Shown piece by piece: positions 22,498 to 31,381 of a stretch of DNA of 46,491 nt. Within the stretch, counting starts at the first letter, position 1, and every line of letters starts with the position of its first letter. The notes beneath the pieces are model-generated. The model was not told where the DNA came from, made no database searches, and was given only the letters and a program-made list of their open reading frames with translations. This DNA comes from Lentimicrobiaceae bacterium (GTDB lineage: Bacteria; Bacteroidota; Bacteroidia; Bacteroidales; P3). The stretch spans positions 1-46,491 of the forward strand of contig JAFLTI010000015.1 of assembly GCA_022510485.1 (NCBI GenBank), given 5' to 3'. A program made the position numbers and the translations under genes.

Positions 22498-25164
22498 TTA
22501 ATTATTCCTCAAAGATAACGAAAAAAAGCGGAACACTTCTCCTGCCCACATAACCAAAGAGGTGGCGGCAATGAGGATAAGCCAGTCGGTGAGCTTGAGG
22601 GGCGTTACGCTAAAAAATTCGCCGCCCACGCTTACAATGAGGATTTGCCCCACTACGATAAGCAAGGCGATAAATCCAAAGCCTTTTCCGTTTTTGGAAC
22701 GGAAAACCGAACGCCCGGTGGCGAATGTTCTTGCGTTAAACATATTCCAAAATTGCAGGAACACAAAAAGGGTAAAGAACAAAGAAAGTTCGTATGCCGA
22801 AAGCCCGTTGCTGCTGCCAAAAGGCACGCGCCCAATCTGCAAGAGCGAACTTATTTCCGTGTGTTCAAAGTAATAGAGCAAGCCCAATAAGAGCAAAAAG
22901 AAAATGCTGCCTGTGCCGATGATACGGTTCCACATAGAGCGGTTTATGATAAAATCTTGGCGCGGACGGGGTTTTTCTTTCATTACCGAATCCGAGGGCG
23001 GCAGCGAAGCTAAGGCAATGGCGGCAAAGGTATCCATTATAAGGTTTACCCAAAGCATCTGCGTTACTGTAAGCGGAGACTGAGTGCCCATAAACGCGCC
23101 GAAAAGCACTATAAGGCAAGCCACCACATTTACCGTCATCTGAAAAAGAATAAACCGCTGGATATTGCGGTAGAGAGAACGCCCCCACATCACGGCTCTG
23201 CCGATAGACGAAAAAGAATTATCCACAATCGTAATATCGGAAGCTTCTTTGGCTACCGAAGTGCCGTCGCCCATCGAAAGCCCCACTTGGGCGGCTTTGA
23301 GCGCGGGCGCATCGTTGGTGCCGTCGCCGGTAACCGCCACCACCTCGCCGTTTTGCTGCAAGGCTTGCACAAGACGTTTCTTATCCATCGGGCGGGCGCG
23401 TGCAATAATTTTCAGCGATTCTACACGGGCATTCAGCTCTTGGTCGGGAATGGCTTCAAATTCTACGCCGGTAGTAATGTTGTTTTCATTGTCGGTACTG
23501 TCGTTCCAAAGCCCGATTTGCCTGCCTATCTCTTTGGCAGTGCCGGGCGTATCACCGGTAACAATCTTAACCTGTATGCCGGCATCCAATACCGTCTTTA
23601 CAGCCGCAGGTACATCTTCGCGCACCGGATCCGAAATGGCAACGATGCCGAGAAAAACCGTTTTGGCATTTTCGCTCTCTTCCCGATAGGCAAAACCGAG
23701 CGTGCGCATAGCTTGGTTCTGGTATTCCAACAGGCGTTTGTCTAAACTTGTTCTGTCTATGCCTTCGGGAATCTGATTGCAAAGACCGAACACAATTTCG
23801 GGCGCACCTTTTATATACAGTATGTTTTTTCCGCTCGCCGACTTTACGAGCGTGCTCATATACTTGCGTTCCGTATTAAAAGGTTCTTCTTCCAGACGAA
23901 CCGCTTTTTGGCGCAAGGCTTCGTAGTCTATGCCCTGATCTTTGAGCCATAATAAAAGAGCGCCTTCGGTGGGATTGCCCAGCACCTTGGGCGTTTGGTC
24001 GTGCAAATCCAATCGGGCGGTAGAGTTGAGCGCGATACCTTCGTAAAGTATTTCTTGCGGAGGATTTCCATAAAACTCGCTTTGAAAAACCCGCATACGG
24101 TTTTGCGTAAGCGTTCCGGTTTTGTCGGTACATATAACGGTAGTGGCTCCCATAGTTTCGCAAGCGTGCATCTTTCGCACCAAATTGTTCGTTTTAAGCA
24201 TACGCCGCATGGAGTATGCCAGACTGAGCGTAACCGCCATAGGCAAACCCTCCGGCACGGCAACCACCATCAGGGTAACGGCAATCATAAATGTTTGCAG
24301 CAGGTAGGCGATAAACGGCATCCAAAAATCAACATTGCCAAACGCTATGGGCGTATGTAAAAAATACAGCACCACACGTCCCACAAGAATGATGCCCGCA
24401 AGCACATAACTGATTTTTGAAAGGAGGGAACCAAGCCCCTCCAGCTGTTTGTTGAGAGGAGTTTTTACGCTGTCGTCTATGCGTACGGATTCAAAAACTT
24501 TTCCGTTTTCGGTTTTGTCGCCTACGGCAAAAACCCGCATAATGCCGTGCCCTTCCATAACCTTTGTGCCACGCAGCACATGATTCGACGGAAAGGTGGC
24601 TTCCTTTTCAAATTCATTTGGGTCGGCAGTCTTAAAGCAGAGCGGTTCGCCGGTTAAGGAAGATTCGTCTATATGGAGAGAAACGGCTTCCAGCAACTCG
24701 CCGTCGGCAGGCACTTCCTCGCCTGTTTCTATCAATACAATATCGCCCACCACCACCTCCTTGCGTTCAATTTCCACAATGCCGCCATTGCGAAAAACCT
24801 TTACCGCCTCGTTGTCGTTTACTTGATTCAGCAAGGCAAATTCGCGCTCGGCTTTCAATTCAAAAACAAAAGACAATCCTGTGGCAAGCAGTATGGCGAT
24901 AAAGATTCCCGCAGGTTCAAAAAAAACACTCGCGCCCCTATCCGTATTAAAAAACTCGTAACACGAGATGCCAGCAGAGAGTGCGCCCGCTACAAGCAAG
25001 ATAAGAATCAAAGGATCTCCAAACTTTTCAAAAAACCTTTTCCATATCGGAATTCCTGCAGGAGGAGTAAGAATATTTGAACCATGTTTTATTCTATTTG
25101 CTTCAACTTGTTCAAGATTTAGACCGGAATATGTTTTTGTATTCTCCGTATCAGTAGATTTCAT
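22498..25164 (-). CDS. calcium-translocating P-type ATPase (PMCA type)
   Basis: An 888-residue P2 ATPase of the inner membrane that would export Ca2+. The phosphorylated Asp347 is in DKTGTLT, the actuator loop is SSLTGEP (168-174), PEGLP is at 304-308 in M4, and the hinge is TGDGTNDAPALK. The M6 motif NLIMDTFAAIALASLPP supplies Asn/Asp of Ca2+ site II. The start lies 37 bp from the left end of the divergent udk open frame. It is the first gene of the minus-strand string ending in recX. Confidence 0.92.
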   Translation of the reverse strand: MKSTDTENTKTYSGLNLEQVEANRIKHGSNILTPPAGIPIWKRFFEKFGDPLILILLVAGALSAGISCYEFFNTDRGASVFFEPAGIFIAILLATGLSFVFELKAEREFALLNQVNDNEAVKVFRNGGIVEIERKEVVVGDIVLIETGEEVPADGELLEAVSLHIDESSLTGEPLCFKTADPNEFEKEATFPSNHVLRGTKVMEGHGIMRVFAVGDKTENGKVFESVRIDDSVKTPLNKQLEGLGSLLSKISYVLAGIILVGRVVLYFLHTPIAFGNVDFWMPFIAYLLQTFMIAVTLMVVAVPEGLPMAVTLSLAYSMRRMLKTNNLVRKMHACETMGATTVICTDKTGTLTQNRMRVFQSEFYGNPPQEILYEGIALNSTARLDLHDQTPKVLGNPTEGALLLWLKDQGIDYEALRQKAVRLEEEPFNTERKYMSTLVKSASGKNILYIKGAPEIVFGLCNQIPEGIDRTSLDKRLLEYQNQAMRTLGFAYREESENAKTVFLGIVAISDPVREDVPAAVKTVLDAGIQVKIVTGDTPGTAKEIGRQIGLWNDSTDNENNITTGVEFEAIPDQELNARVESLKIIARARPMDKKRLVQALQQNGEVVAVTGDGTNDAPALKAAQVGLSMGDGTSVAKEASDITIVDNSFSSIGRAVMWGRSLYRNIQRFILFQMTVNVVACLIVLFGAFMGTQSPLTVTQMLWVNLIMDTFAAIALASLPPSDSVMKEKPRPRQDFIINRSMWNRIIGTGSIFFLLLLGLLYYFEHTEISSLLQIGRVPFGSSNGLSAYELSLFFTLFVFLQFWNMFNARTFATGRSVFRSKNGKGFGFIALLIVVGQILIVSVGGEFFSVTPLKLTDWLILIAATSLVMWAGEVFRFFSLSLRNN

Positions 25165-25222
25165 AAGGGTTTTCGCGCTTTTGAAAAATTAACAGCCAAT
25201 TGTGGATTTCCTATGCTTAAGC

Positions 25223-25257
25223 TTTGATTACAAATTTATGAAAAGTTTGTACATTTG
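25223..25257 (+). promoter_or_regulatory. promoter of the udk transcript
   Basis: TTTG (25223-25226) and TACATTTG (25250-25257) resemble the -33 and -7 elements with a 23-bp spacer. They lie 25 nt before the chosen udk start, in the divergent gap with the Ca2+ ATPase gene. Confidence 0.55.
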
Positions 25258-25282
25258 CAACATAGCGAAACAAATTTATAGT

Positions 25283-25915
25283 ATGCTCGTTATCGGTATT
25301 GCAGGAGGATCAGGCTCAGGCAAGACAACAGTAGTAAAAAAGATTGCTGCCGGTTGCAGTTCGCAATCCGTAACGGTTATACCGCAGGATGCCTACTATA
25401 AAGATCAAGGCGGACTCACTGCGGAAGAAAAGCAGAAAATAAATTTCGATCATCCTTCTTCCATCGAATTTTCGTTACTCGTAAAACATCTTGATATGTT
25501 GCGTCACGGGCAAACAATACAGATGCCCGTATATTCATACTTAACCTGTGCCCGCGCCAAAGAAACCATAACGGTAACGCCTACCGATGTGGTGATAGTG
25601 GAAGGCATCCTCATTCTTTCGGATCCTGAAATGCGTGCCCGTATGGATATTAAAATTTTTGTAGATGCCGACAGCGATGACCGCCTGATGCGCATTATCC
25701 GTCGCGACATACACGAAAGGGGACGCAGTTACGATCAGGTTCTTGCCCACTACGAAAATTGGGTAAAACCGATGCATATGCAATTTATAGAACCAACCAA
25801 AAGGTATGCCGATATTATCGTACCCGAGGGTGGAGCAAACGAAAAAGCAATACAAATAATAACTTCGCACTTGCATCATTATATGATGGAAGAAAAAAAC
25901 AAAAAAAATGGCTAA
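25283..25915 (+). CDS. udk: uridine kinase
   Basis: A 210-residue kinase that phosphorylates uridine and cytidine for salvage. MLVIGIAGGSGSGKTTVVKKIA contains the P-loop; DAYYKDQGG, NFDHPSSIEF and VIVEGILILSDPEMRARMDIKIFVDAD are family motifs. The open frame begins at 25202, but the promoter box at 25250 lies inside that extension and the family's N-terminus fits ATG 25283. It overlaps the next gene by 8 bp at an A8 run. Confidence 0.93.
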   Translation: MLVIGIAGGSGSGKTTVVKKIAAGCSSQSVTVIPQDAYYKDQGGLTAEEKQKINFDHPSSIEFSLLVKHLDMLRHGQTIQMPVYSYLTCARAKETITVTPTDVVIVEGILILSDPEMRARMDIKIFVDADSDDRLMRIIRRDIHERGRSYDQVLAHYENWVKPMHMQFIEPTKRYADIIVPEGGANEKAIQIITSHLHHYMMEEKNKKNG

Positions 25916-26453
25916 AACTCAGAAAGCAGCGGACAAGGCTGTAAAGCCCGCCGCAAAGAAAGCCGCTAAGCCGGCTGCCAAGAAACCTGCCGCAAAGAAA
26001 CCCGCAGCCAAAGCTGCGAAACCGGCAGCAAAGAAAACCGCAACCAAAAAAGTTGCTAAACCTGCAGTAAAGAAAGCTACGGCAAAAAAAGCTGCGGTAA
26101 AAACTACGGCAAAGAAAACCGTTAAGGCTGCAAAGCCCGCGGTTAAGAAAGCTGTTAAGGCTGCAAAGACTACGGCAAAGAAAACCGTTAAGGCTGCAAA
26201 ACCTGCGGTTAAAAAAGTAAAAGCTGCTGCCAAAAAACAGGTTAAAAAAGCTGAAAAAGCTCTCAAGCCTGCGGTTAAAAAAGTAAAGACCGCCGCTAAA
26301 AAGCAGGTTAAAAAGGCAGAAAAAGTATTGAAAGCCGAAACCAAGAAAGTTAAAAAACAAGTAAAGAAAGCCGAAAAGGCTGTAAAAGCGGGCGTTAAAA
26401 AAGCCACCGCTAAAGCCAAAACGGTTGCTAAAAAAAAAGTGAGCGGAAAGTAA
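25908..26453 (+). CDS. Lys/Ala-rich histone H1-like protein
   Basis: A 181-residue protein made almost only of Lys, Ala, Val, Pro and Thr, with repeats such as [18 protein letters not shown] and [11 protein letters not shown]. It has no hydrophobic core. It resembles histone H1 C-terminal tails and the bacterial HctB/AlgP-type nucleoid proteins, so DNA or RNA binding is likely. The first part is Pro-rich; the second is more helix-compatible ([11 protein letters not shown]). Its ATG overlaps the udk end, and its 3' end contains an A9 run (26430-26438), after which the purL frame is open at -1. The protein may therefore exist alone or fused to PurL. Confidence 0.85.
   Translation: MAKTQKAADKAVKPAAKKAAKPAAKKPAAKKPAAKAAKPAAKKTATKKVAKPAVKKATAKKAAVKTTAKKTVKAAKPAVKKAVKAAKTTAKKTVKAAKPAVKKVKAAAKKQVKKAEKALKPAVKKVKTAAKKQVKKAEKVLKAETKKVKKQVKKAEKAVKAGVKKATAKAKTVAKKKVSGK
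26430..26438 (+). other. A9 slippery run at the H1-like/purL junction
   Basis: Zero-frame reading is GCT AAA AAA AAA GTG AGC GGA AAG TAA. A -1 slip on the A run continues AGT GAG CGG AAA... without stop into PurL. In the purL frame the nearest upstream stop is TAA 26429-26431. Runs of this kind allow -1 ribosomal frameshifting or transcriptional slippage. A homopolymer sequencing error is the main alternative. Confidence 0.5.
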
Positions 26454-26521
26454 AACCGTCTACCACTAAAGTCGGTGTATGCCGTACCGATGAGATAGTT
26501 ACCGAAAAAACGGCAAAAGAG

Positions 26522-28711
26522 TTGGGATTGTTGCCCGAAGAGTATGCCCGCATCAAGGCTATTCTCGGACGCAATCCCAATTTTACTGAATTGAGCATCT
26601 ATTCAGTAATGTGGAGCGAACACGCTTCGTATAAAAACTCCATCAAATGGCTCAAGACTCTGCCCAAAAAAGGACCGCAGATGTTGGTGGCTCCCGGCGA
26701 GGAAAACGCGGGTATGGTGGATGTGGGCGACGGTTACGCCTGTGTTTTCAAAATAGAATCGCATAACCATCCTTGCGCCGTTGAGCCTTATCAGGGTGCG
26801 GCAACAGGGGTGGGCGGCATCAACCGCGATATTTTTACTATGGGGGCGCGGCCTATAGCGCAACTCAATTCTCTCCGTTTCGGAAACCTCGATTCAGACC
26901 ATACCAAACATTTATTAAAGGGTGTTGTAAAAGGTATAGGCGATTACGGCAATGCCTTTGGCGTGCCCGTCGTAGCTGGCGAAGTTGCTTTCGACGATTG
27001 CTATAACGCCAACCCCTTGGTAAATGCCATGTCGGTGGGCATTATGCATAAGGAAGATTTGGTTTCAGCCATTGCCAAAGGAAAAGGAAATCCCGTGTTT
27101 ATTGTAGGTTCCGCCACAGGAAAAGACGGTATTCACGGAGCCACATTCGCCTCGGCGGATATTACGCAAGACTCGGCAGACGATATACCCTCCATTCAAG
27201 TGGGCGATCCGTTTCAGGAAAAACTTTTGCTGGAAGCCTCTTTGGAACTGTCTAAAACCAAAGCCTTGGTGGGAATGCAGGATATGGGAGCGGCAGGCAT
27301 TATATGCTCTACCTCCGAAATGAGCGAGAAAGGCAAGAGCGGAATGCGCATCGACCTTGACAAAGTGCCCTTGCGCCAAAGCAATATGGAGGCTTGGGAA
27401 ATTCTGCTTTCCGAATCGCAGGAACGTATGTTGATTGTGGTTAAGAAAGGTCGCGAAAAAGAAGTAAAGGCTATTTTCGACAAATGGGATCTGAGTTGCG
27501 AACAGATAGGAGAGGTGATAAACGAAGACCGCCTGATGTTCTATCGCGGCGGAAAATTGGTTGCCGATGTGCCGGCATCTACCTTGGTGCTGGGAGGCGG
27601 CGCACCTGTGTACGACCGAAAATACAAGGAACATAAAGCCTTTGCCAAGTGCAAGCGTTTCGATATACACACGGTAAAAGACATTGACTTAAAAGAAGCC
27701 GTGCAGGTTACGCGCTATCTCTTTTCGCATCCCAATATAGCCTCCAAACGCTGGGTTTACGAACAATACGACAGTATGGTGGGTACTAAAAACATGGGTA
27801 CCAACAAGCTTTCGGATGCCGGAGTGGTGAACCTCAAGCACACCGACCGCGCCATTGCCATGACCGTAGACTGCAATTCGCGCTACGTATATGCCAATCC
27901 TTTGGTGGGAACGCAGATTGCCGTGGCGGAAGCGGCGCGCAACATCGTTTGTTCGGGCGGTCATCCGTTGGCGGTAACCAACTGCCTCAATTTTGGAAAT
28001 CCCTATAATCCCGAAGTGTATTGGCAGTTTGTGGGAGCCATTAAGGGTATGAGTTTGGCTTGCGAAAAGTTCGGTACTCCGGTAACGGGCGGCAACGTGA
28101 GCTTTTACAACCAATACAGCGAGCAAAATAGAGTGGAAGCCGTATATCCCACACCGGTAATCGGTATGATAGGGCTGCTTGAAAAAAGGCATCACATGGG
28201 CATAGGATTCCAGAAAAAAGGCCATTCCATATATTTGCTCGGAAAAGTGCGTGAAGATATCAATAGTTCTCAGTATCTTTACGGCTACCGAAAGGAGAAA
28301 TTTTCGCCCGCGCCCTACTTCGACTTAGACGAAGAATACAACTTGCAAAGAGTTGTGCTCGATTTGATTGAGTCGGGTTTGGCAAAGTCGGTACACGATG
28401 TGTCAGACGGAGGTTTGATGACCACGCTCTTGGAAAGCGCGCTTGTAAACGAGTTGGGATTTACTCTTATGGTAGACGATTCCATCCGTTTGGACGCTTT
28501 CTTGTTTGGCGAAAGCCAGAGCCGCGTGGTGGTGTCGATAGATCCCGCTATGGTAGACGAATTTGAAGACCTTATGCTGGAAACCAAAACCCCTGTGGTG
28601 TATTTGGGCGAGGTAACCGGCGGAAATATCTCCGTTGACGAAGAAGATTTCGGTAATATTAAGGAGTACAAGCAAATTTATAATACCGCAATTGAAAACA
28701 AATTGGCGTAA
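26522..28711 (+). CDS. purL: phosphoribosylformylglycinamidine synthase subunit PurL (small type)
   Basis: This enzyme makes formylglycinamidine ribonucleotide in purine synthesis and in this short form needs PurS and PurQ. Motifs are [91 protein letters not shown] and VHDVSDGGL. The coordinates use TTG 26522, the first usual start codon, giving 729 residues. Recognisable family sequence seems to extend upstream ([19 protein letters not shown]), where there is no ATG, GTG, TTG or CTG in frame. The true N-terminus may thus come from a near-cognate codon (ATA 26495, ACG 26510) or from a -1 frameshift out of the H1-like gene. The usual SEHC is SEHA here. Confidence 0.9.
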   Translation: MGLLPEEYARIKAILGRNPNFTELSIYSVMWSEHASYKNSIKWLKTLPKKGPQMLVAPGEENAGMVDVGDGYACVFKIESHNHPCAVEPYQGAATGVGGINRDIFTMGARPIAQLNSLRFGNLDSDHTKHLLKGVVKGIGDYGNAFGVPVVAGEVAFDDCYNANPLVNAMSVGIMHKEDLVSAIAKGKGNPVFIVGSATGKDGIHGATFASADITQDSADDIPSIQVGDPFQEKLLLEASLELSKTKALVGMQDMGAAGIICSTSEMSEKGKSGMRIDLDKVPLRQSNMEAWEILLSESQERMLIVVKKGREKEVKAIFDKWDLSCEQIGEVINEDRLMFYRGGKLVADVPASTLVLGGGAPVYDRKYKEHKAFAKCKRFDIHTVKDIDLKEAVQVTRYLFSHPNIASKRWVYEQYDSMVGTKNMGTNKLSDAGVVNLKHTDRAIAMTVDCNSRYVYANPLVGTQIAVAEAARNIVCSGGHPLAVTNCLNFGNPYNPEVYWQFVGAIKGMSLACEKFGTPVTGGNVSFYNQYSEQNRVEAVYPTPVIGMIGLLEKRHHMGIGFQKKGHSIYLLGKVREDINSSQYLYGYRKEKFSPAPYFDLDEEYNLQRVVLDLIESGLAKSVHDVSDGGLMTTLLESALVNELGFTLMVDDSIRLDAFLFGESQSRVVVSIDPAMVDEFEDLMLETKTPVVYLGEVTGGNISVDEEDFGNIKEYKQIYNTAIENKLA

Positions 28712-31352
28712 AACCGGCAAAAGCCGGATAACATTGCTCGGATTGGCAGCCTGCCTGTTGTTTACGGCAGGCTGTTCAACCAAGCGCAATACATTCCTTA
28801 CACGGAATTTTCATAACCTTACCTCTTACTACAACGTGTATTGGAATGGAATGCAAACCTTGGAAGATGCCGATTTTATACTCAAGGAACAATCGGTAGA
28901 CAACTATTTTAACGTGATTCCTGTTTTTAAGTACGGCAATCCGGAAGATACCGTGCTTATTTCGCAGCAGACCGCGCGTATTCAGGAAAAAGCCTTGAAG
29001 ACGATTAAGAAACACTCCATTTCCATAAGGGGAAAAGAATATGTAAAGACGATAGACAACGCCTACATCTTGCTTGGAAAAGGGTTCTTTTACCAACAGG
29101 ATTATTCAAAGGCACGCTCGATATTTAATTTTGTCTTGTCTGAATTTGCCCAGAACAAAGAACGCTACGAAGCCATGCTTTGGATTGCGCGGACCTATAT
29201 GCGCGAAAACGAGTTCGGTATGGCAGCCTCCTTTATCAGTCAGGTAGAGGCTCAGAACGAAATCAGCCTGATGAAAGAAACCTATCGCGATCTGCCCTTG
29301 GTGCAAGCCGAATTTTATCTACAACAAGAAAAATATCAAGAAGCAATACCCTATCTGCAAAGGGGTATTCAACTTTGCAAAGACCGCGATATGCGGGCAC
29401 GTCTTCATTTTATTTTGGGACAGATAGCCCAGAAAGAGGGCAACAATATGCAGGCATACGAATATTATAAAAAGTGCCTCAAAATGAACCCGCCCTTGGA
29501 TTTGGTGTTCAATGCCCGTTTGAACATAGCCCTTTGTTACGACGGCAGCAACATCAATTCCAAAGATATTTTCAAGGGCTTGCAGCGTATGCTTAAAGAC
29601 CCCAAGAATCAAGCCTATTTTGGACGTATCTACTATGTAATGGGCGAAATGTCGTTCCGTCAGGACAACGAAGAAGATGCCGTGCGCTACCTTGACTTAA
29701 GCATAGCCGCAAGTCAGGGAGATCCCGAAAGAACCCTTATGGCGGCAAGAAAGTTGGCTAACTATTTCTACGACAAGAAAAAGTATATAGAATCGAGTAA
29801 ATATTATACGGCGGCATCACAGGTGGTAAAAGACGACGACCCCGAATACTACGATATAGTGAGCCGTGCCAAGAATCTTTCTGACCTTACCAATTATTAC
29901 TACCGCTTGGTAGAAGCCGATACCTTGCGCATAGTGGGTAAGATGAGTAAGAAAGATCAGAAAAAATATGCCGAACAAAAGGCAAAGGAATATCAAAAAC
30001 AACAGGAAGCCGCCCGTTTGGCTAAGGGCAACACTTCGCCGGGAATCGCGCCCCGCTCCAATTGGTATTTCTACAACGAGCAGACCAAAATTGCAGGTTT
30101 GGCAGAGTTTAACCGAAAATGGGGGCGGCGCACCTTAGAAGATCTTTGGTTCCTTTCTTCCAAACCCAAGGCAACGGTATTGCGCTCTTCCAAACAGAAC
30201 GAACAAGAGGGCGAAGATGATCCGCAAACCAACAGAGTGCTCACGCAGGCGGATGCCGAATATTATTTGCAGCAGCTGCCGCAAAGCGAAAGCGAATACC
30301 GCCGCCTCGACTCGGTTATAGAACCCTCGCTCTATCATGTGGGTACGATTTACAGCGACAAGATGGGGCAGAACGAAGAAGGCGAAAAATACTTGATACG
30401 GCTTATCAACGAATATCCCGGTTCGTACTACATTCCCTCGGCTTGCGAAACCTTGTGCAAGATTTACCGTCAGGGCGGAGATATGACTAAGTTCCGCAAA
30501 TACGCGGATATATTGGCAGAACGCTATCCGGGAACCGAGCAGAACGAGAGGGTCAATAATCCCGACTACTACAAAGAATTAGCCGTGAACGCCAAGGAAA
30601 TAGAAAACCTTTACACACAGGCTTTCGATTATTTTAACCGCAATGATTTTAATAGTGTGCTCAACTTGATAGAGCGTGTGGAAAAAGGCTATACTGTAAA
30701 CTCTTTCCGCGAACAGTTCCTTTTTCTCAAGATATTTGCCACTGCCCATACATCAGGCTACAGGCATATGTTGCCCTTGGCTGAGAACTTTTTGGGCTCT
30801 TATCCCGAAAGTGCTTTGTTACCTAAGGTTCAGGCGGCAATCGAACGCGCTACCGAAGATATAAAGAGAGGTGTGTTCTATCCCGATACCGACCCGGTAG
30901 AAGAAGTTCCGGTAGTGGCGGAACAACAAGAGGGAGAAGAAATCCCCGAAACGCCCCAAGAGGAAGAATCCCGGCAGCAAACGCCCAAAGAATATGTAAT
31001 GCCTACGGGCGATGTTCGGCACTTTGCACTGTTTGTATGCTTTTCGGAAGAACGCGACCCGGAAGTGATGCGTTTGCGTGTGGAAGGTTTCAACGATAAA
31101 TTTTATGCTGAAAACGACCTGCTGATAGAAGTTTTGGCAAGAGGAGACAAATATTATCTGGTTGTTTCCGATTTTGCTACGGCAAAGGCAGCGCAGTCGT
31201 ATGTCAAGATGGCATTGAGAAACGATTATGCTTTTGGAACGCTCGAAAAGAAAAAAGCCTTTGTGATAACACGCGAAAATCTTGAAATTCTAAAGGCAGC
31301 CGAAGACGAAACAGGCTACGAAAAATTCTATAAGAAGCAATACAAAAACTGA
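28692..31352 (+). CDS. PorW/SprE-like TPR lipoprotein of type IX secretion
   Basis: An 886-residue outer-membrane-associated lipoprotein. From TTG 28692 the protein starts [28 protein letters not shown], a complete signal peptide with lipobox TAGC; no ATG exists in frame before the lipobox, and the upstream TTG 28635 would add 19 residues. The mature part begins [25 protein letters not shown], typical of PorW/SprE proteins, then has many tetratricopeptide-like helical repeats, a disordered Glu/Pro-rich linker (about 780-810) and a small C-terminal alpha/beta domain. PorW links parts of the T9SS. The gene overlaps purL by 20 bp. The cargo protein at 40.8-45.7 kb is a plausible client. Confidence 0.83.
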   Translation: MKTNWRKTGKSRITLLGLAACLLFTAGCSTKRNTFLTRNFHNLTSYYNVYWNGMQTLEDADFILKEQSVDNYFNVIPVFKYGNPEDTVLISQQTARIQEKALKTIKKHSISIRGKEYVKTIDNAYILLGKGFFYQQDYSKARSIFNFVLSEFAQNKERYEAMLWIARTYMRENEFGMAASFISQVEAQNEISLMKETYRDLPLVQAEFYLQQEKYQEAIPYLQRGIQLCKDRDMRARLHFILGQIAQKEGNNMQAYEYYKKCLKMNPPLDLVFNARLNIALCYDGSNINSKDIFKGLQRMLKDPKNQAYFGRIYYVMGEMSFRQDNEEDAVRYLDLSIAASQGDPERTLMAARKLANYFYDKKKYIESSKYYTAASQVVKDDDPEYYDIVSRAKNLSDLTNYYYRLVEADTLRIVGKMSKKDQKKYAEQKAKEYQKQQEAARLAKGNTSPGIAPRSNWYFYNEQTKIAGLAEFNRKWGRRTLEDLWFLSSKPKATVLRSSKQNEQEGEDDPQTNRVLTQADAEYYLQQLPQSESEYRRLDSVIEPSLYHVGTIYSDKMGQNEEGEKYLIRLINEYPGSYYIPSACETLCKIYRQGGDMTKFRKYADILAERYPGTEQNERVNNPDYYKELAVNAKEIENLYTQAFDYFNRNDFNSVLNLIERVEKGYTVNSFREQFLFLKIFATAHTSGYRHMLPLAENFLGSYPESALLPKVQAAIERATEDIKRGVFYPDTDPVEEVPVVAEQQEGEEIPETPQEEESRQQTPKEYVMPTGDVRHFALFVCFSEERDPEVMRLRVEGFNDKFYAENDLLIEVLARGDKYYLVVSDFATAKAAQSYVKMALRNDYAFGTLEKKKAFVITRENLEILKAAEDETGYEKFYKKQYKN

Positions 31353-31381
31353 GATAGCCGGTAGGAGGGGGCAGAACGATT

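Noticed and set aside
25901-25908. A8 run at the udk/H1-like junction as a second frameshift site
   Set aside because: The H1-like gene has its own ATG at the end of the run, so a simple 8-bp overlap explains the arrangement.
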